From Candidatus Poseidoniaceae archaeon (GTDB lineage: Archaea > Thermoplasmatota > Poseidoniia > Poseidoniales > Poseidoniaceae): a stretch of DNA of 16,720 bases. Of this stretch, positions 14,687-16,720 are shown one piece after another. The notes under the pieces were generated by a model. That model saw only the letters and a list, made by a program, of their open reading frames with translations, made no database searches and was not told the DNA's origin. Location of the stretch: assembly GCA_028822955.1 (NCBI GenBank), contig JAPKCL010000029.1, positions 1 to 16,720 of the forward strand. Reading direction: 5' to 3'. A program made the translations under genes and the position numbers. Each line of letters begins with the position of its first letter. The stretch's first letter is position 1.

Positions 14687-14794
14687 ATGTTCGGAATCGA
14701 TATGGTAAGTTCGATTTGCCCTCACTGTGGTTTTTTACTCGGAGAATTCATTCCGGGAATCCCGTGCCCAAGTTGTGGCGAAACAATGCTTTAA
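14687..14794 (+). CDS. Double-CPxCG zinc-finger microprotein
   Basis: This is a 35-residue frame, or 30 residues if ATG 14702 is used. It has two CPxCG motifs, CPHCG and CPSCG, separated by a short hydrophobic and glycine-containing loop. Together they make one complete C4 zinc ribbon. Very small CPxCG zinc proteins are known in haloarchaea, where deletions alter growth, motility or biofilm formation. This one fits that class. It begins 25 nt after the HAD phosphatase stop on the same strand. Its TAA at 14792-14794 overlaps the stop of the opposite-strand gene. For ATG 14702, GGA lies 6 nt upstream; nothing clear supports 14687. The product is easily missed by gene callers. Confidence 0.6.
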   Translation: MFGIDMVSSICPHCGFLLGEFIPGIPCPSCGETML

Positions 14795-15834
14795 TCTTCG
14801 GTAAATGCAATGCCGTGTTGTTTCATCATCTCGATGATTGAATCAATGGCTTGTCCGTTAAGTGCCTCTGGTGGATGAATCCCTGGTGACAATCCGCAGC
14901 CTTTCAGTGGGCCATGTTCGAGGAATTGCAAGGCACATGCTACCGTGACCAATCCAGTTGTTCGGGCCATCGAGCCGTCACCATTCATTCCAGAATCTTG
15001 AACGACCCATCGCTTACGCTGACTCTTCGATTCAGCGATCACTTCGAGCCATGTAAATTCATTTCGTGCAGGGTCAAACTTCCAGGCGTTAAGAAGCGCC
15101 TGTTCGTCCAAAGATTCAGATTCTTTGAGCCATTTATCGATGTGACCGGGCCATCGGACCGTAAACTCCTTCATGTTCGTTGCTTGAATGGTTGTCAAAA
15201 CACTCCGCAATCCATCGGTTAGGAACGCTTCCATTTGCCCATAGCCTTCGACCTCAATCATGTGACGGTCAGTGATTGCAGGAACTTCACAAATCTCATT
15301 TGCGACCTTTATTCGAGCCGGACGAGTATATTCTTCGATGACATCTGAAGGTGAAAAGGGCGCCATATAGGACCATTCGGAATCGGGATGTGTCGGATTT
15401 CCTCCGACCTTGATAGTAACATTCTCCAAATCGCCAAGAAGAACAGATGCCTTTTTGACAAGCATATTTGACATCCCAGGAGCAATACCAACATCCCACA
15501 AGAGCACTGCGTTGTTCTGGACTGCTAACGCTTGATACTGGTGTGGGTCTTCTGCGGTAAAGGCGAGGTCGACCACTTGGTGTCCTGCTTCAAGAAGTAA
15601 CGGACGGACGCCGTTACCAATTCTTCCGGGAAGCATGTTGATGACTACTGATTGAGGCGGTAAATCTGCTATGTTTTGGAAGACATCACCTTGGCGGGCA
15701 TCAACGTTCGGTTGGTTCGCCAAGTGTTCAGGGATCTTCAAATCAAGAACAGTAACATGGTGACCGTATTCAAGCAAGTGCTCTATCACAAATCGGCCGA
15801 TGAGTCCACACCCGAGAGCGACTGCAACTGCCAT
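14791..15834 (-). CDS. Saccharopine dehydrogenase-like oxidoreductase
   Basis: This is an NAD(P)-dependent oxidoreductase of 347 residues. The N-terminal Rossmann fold starts at once with AVALGCGLIGRFV (GxGxxG), and VTVLDL ends the second strand, whose Asp suggests NAD. A second hallmark is DVGIAPGMSN, typical of the saccharopine and lysine 6-dehydrogenase group. The C-terminal catalytic domain carries WPGH and a GDGSMARTTG stretch near the end. Substrates in this family include saccharopine, lysine, carboxynorspermidine and related amino acids; I cannot choose between them. ATG 15832-15834 is the start because AGGTGA lies 5 nt before it; the in-frame GTG three codons earlier overlaps that site. 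It follows asnS by 9 nt and is likely coupled to it. Confidence 0.85.
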   Translation of the reverse strand: MAVAVALGCGLIGRFVIEHLLEYGHHVTVLDLKIPEHLANQPNVDARQGDVFQNIADLPPQSVVINMLPGRIGNGVRPLLLEAGHQVVDLAFTAEDPHQYQALAVQNNAVLLWDVGIAPGMSNMLVKKASVLLGDLENVTIKVGGNPTHPDSEWSYMAPFSPSDVIEEYTRPARIKVANEICEVPAITDRHMIEVEGYGQMEAFLTDGLRSVLTTIQATNMKEFTVRWPGHIDKWLKESESLDEQALLNAWKFDPARNEFTWLEVIAESKSQRKRWVVQDSGMNGDGSMARTTGLVTVACALQFLEHGPLKGCGLSPGIHPPEALNGQAIDSIIEMMKQHGIAFTED

Positions 15835-15839
15835 GAAAG

Positions 15840-15845
15840 TCACCT
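15840..15845 (-). promoter_or_regulatory. Ribosome binding site of the saccharopine dehydrogenase-like gene
   Basis: AGGTGA lies 5 nt before ATG 15834 and overlaps the asnS stop codon. It is the strongest Shine-Dalgarno sequence in the window. Confidence 0.75.
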
Positions 15846-16720
15846 AAGGTGTTACGCGTCGAGATGTACGTGGGAACGGAATGACTTCACGTATGTGAGT
15901 TGCTCCAGCCAACCAGCTGACGACTCGGTCAACTCCGAGGCCAAAACCACCGTGAGGTACGCCACCGTATGAACGGGTATCAATGTAGAATTGGTAGGGT
16001 TCTTTGTCAGTCCCCTCTTCTTCGAGCCGTGCTAAAATCTCCTCTTCGGACCATGTTCGCTCGCCACCGCCAATAATTTCGCCATAGCCTTCAGGTGCAA
16101 GCAGATCGTGGCAAAGAACATAGTTGTCATCATCCGGGTCAACTCGATGGTAGAATGGTTTTGCAATCTTCGGGTAGTGGGTGAGGAAGTGAGGCACATC
16201 AAAATCTTGGGTGAGGATTTTTTCCTTTGAATAATCGAGGTCTTGGCCCCATTCAACATCATCGCCCTTTGCTTGAAGAATTTCTACAGCCTCATCATAT
16301 CGCATACGTGGATATGGATTGTCTGCATATCGAGCGATTAAATCTAAGTCACGGTCAAGCGAGGTAAGTTCCTTTTCTTGTTCTTCGAGCAATGTTCGAG
16401 CAACATGACGGACGACACCTTCGCCATGCGCCATGATCTCGTCATTGGTTGCCCAAGCCATTTCCATTTCAGCATGCCAAAATTCGGTTAGGTGGCGTCG
16501 TGTACGTGACTTTTCAGCACGGAACGAAGGTGCGATTGTATAGAGGCGTTCTAAGGCGGGCATTGCTGCTTCTGCATACAATTGCCAAGATTGTGTAAGG
16601 TAGGCAGTACGCCCAAAGTAAGGCACTTCAAACAACGTAGAGCCGCCTTCAACTGCACCGGTGACAAAGTTTGGTGCTTGATATTCAATGAAATCTTCAT
16701 TTCTAAAATAATTGTGAATG
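15844..16720 (-). CDS. asnS: Asparaginyl-tRNA synthetase, 5' end outside the window
   Basis: This class IIb synthetase charges tRNA-Asn. About 291 C-terminal residues are present, and the frame stays open to the window edge. Just inside the edge the sequence reads FRNEDFIE, followed by GAVEGGSTLFEVPYFGR, a typical class IIb entry to the catalytic domain. Motif 2 is FRAEKSRTRRHLTEFWHAEME. EIIGGGER follows later, and motif 3 is GFGLGVDRVVSWL. The end IREVIPFPRTSRRVTP is the AsnRS rather than AspRS form (AspRS has RDP-type endings). The missing part is the anticodon-binding OB-fold. The presence of AsnRS implies direct Asn-tRNA formation. The next gene on the strand begins 9 nt after its stop. 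Confidence 0.93.
   Translation of the reverse strand, partial: IHNYFRNEDFIEYQAPNFVTGAVEGGSTLFEVPYFGRTAYLTQSWQLYAEAAMPALERLYTIAPSFRAEKSRTRRHLTEFWHAEMEMAWATNDEIMAHGEGVVRHVARTLLEEQEKELTSLDRDLDLIARYADNPYPRMRYDEAVEILQAKGDDVEWGQDLDYSKEKILTQDFDVPHFLTHYPKIAKPFYHRVDPDDDNYVLCHDLLAPEGYGEIIGGGERTWSEEEILARLEEEGTDKEPYQFYIDTRSYGGVPHGGFGLGVDRVVSWLAGATHIREVIPFPRTSRRVTP

Overview
The window looks like a chromosomal segment of a marine planktonic euryarchaeon, most likely Marine Group II (Candidatus Poseidoniales). The basis is the gene mix: an archaeal beta-CASP/KH ribonuclease (aCPSF1), a proteasome beta subunit, archaeal-type TrpRS and AsnRS, an archaeal ZPR1, a SepF-like division protein and a PvlArgDC-fold protein, alongside bacterial-type ThyA and DHFR. 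Base composition is moderate and gene packing is very tight. I see no transposase, integrase, CRISPR array or phage gene. The taxonomic call is inference.

Layout. 1-160 is the 3' end of a dihydrofolate reductase gene on the + strand. It runs into a perfect 50-bp inverted repeat and then into a second, complete DHFR gene on the - strand. From there to about 3.1 kb everything is on the - strand in the order plsC-like acyltransferase, unknown 224-aa protein, thyA, folA. A second hairpin (60-bp arms) lies at 3246-3383, exactly where a secreted, membrane-anchored protein (3327-4496, +) begins without a signal peptide. trpS follows (+). It converges without a spacer on a - strand pair, sepF-like then zpr1, which overlap as ATGA. 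psmB and aCPSF1 run + from the other side of the sepF promoter region.

aCPSF1 converges without a spacer on a small two-TM protein (-). Then come, on +, a pyruvoyl-arginine-decarboxylase-fold protein that has lost its catalytic residues, a zinc-ribbon protein and tRNA-Pro(UGG). On - lie a family-2 glycosyltransferase and a parvulin whose genes overlap by 26 nt. Head-to-head with the glycosyltransferase is a membrane-anchored, apparently inactive glycosyltransferase (+), followed by a SerB-like HAD phosphatase and a 35-aa double-CPxCG zinc microprotein. The last two genes (-) are a saccharopine-dehydrogenase-like oxidoreductase and asnS, which is cut by the window edge.

Functional groups: thymidylate and folate metabolism (thyA-folA), translation (trpS, asnS, tRNA-Pro), RNA 3'-end formation and protein turnover (aCPSF1, psmB), cell division (sepF-like), and a membrane/glycan group (two GT2-like proteins). 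The most notable points are two probable pseudoenzymes (PvlArgDC-like and GT2-like), the sepF-zpr1 coupling, the zero-spacer convergent gene ends, and two near-perfect hairpin junctions that bracket the thyA block and may be chimeric joins rather than biology.
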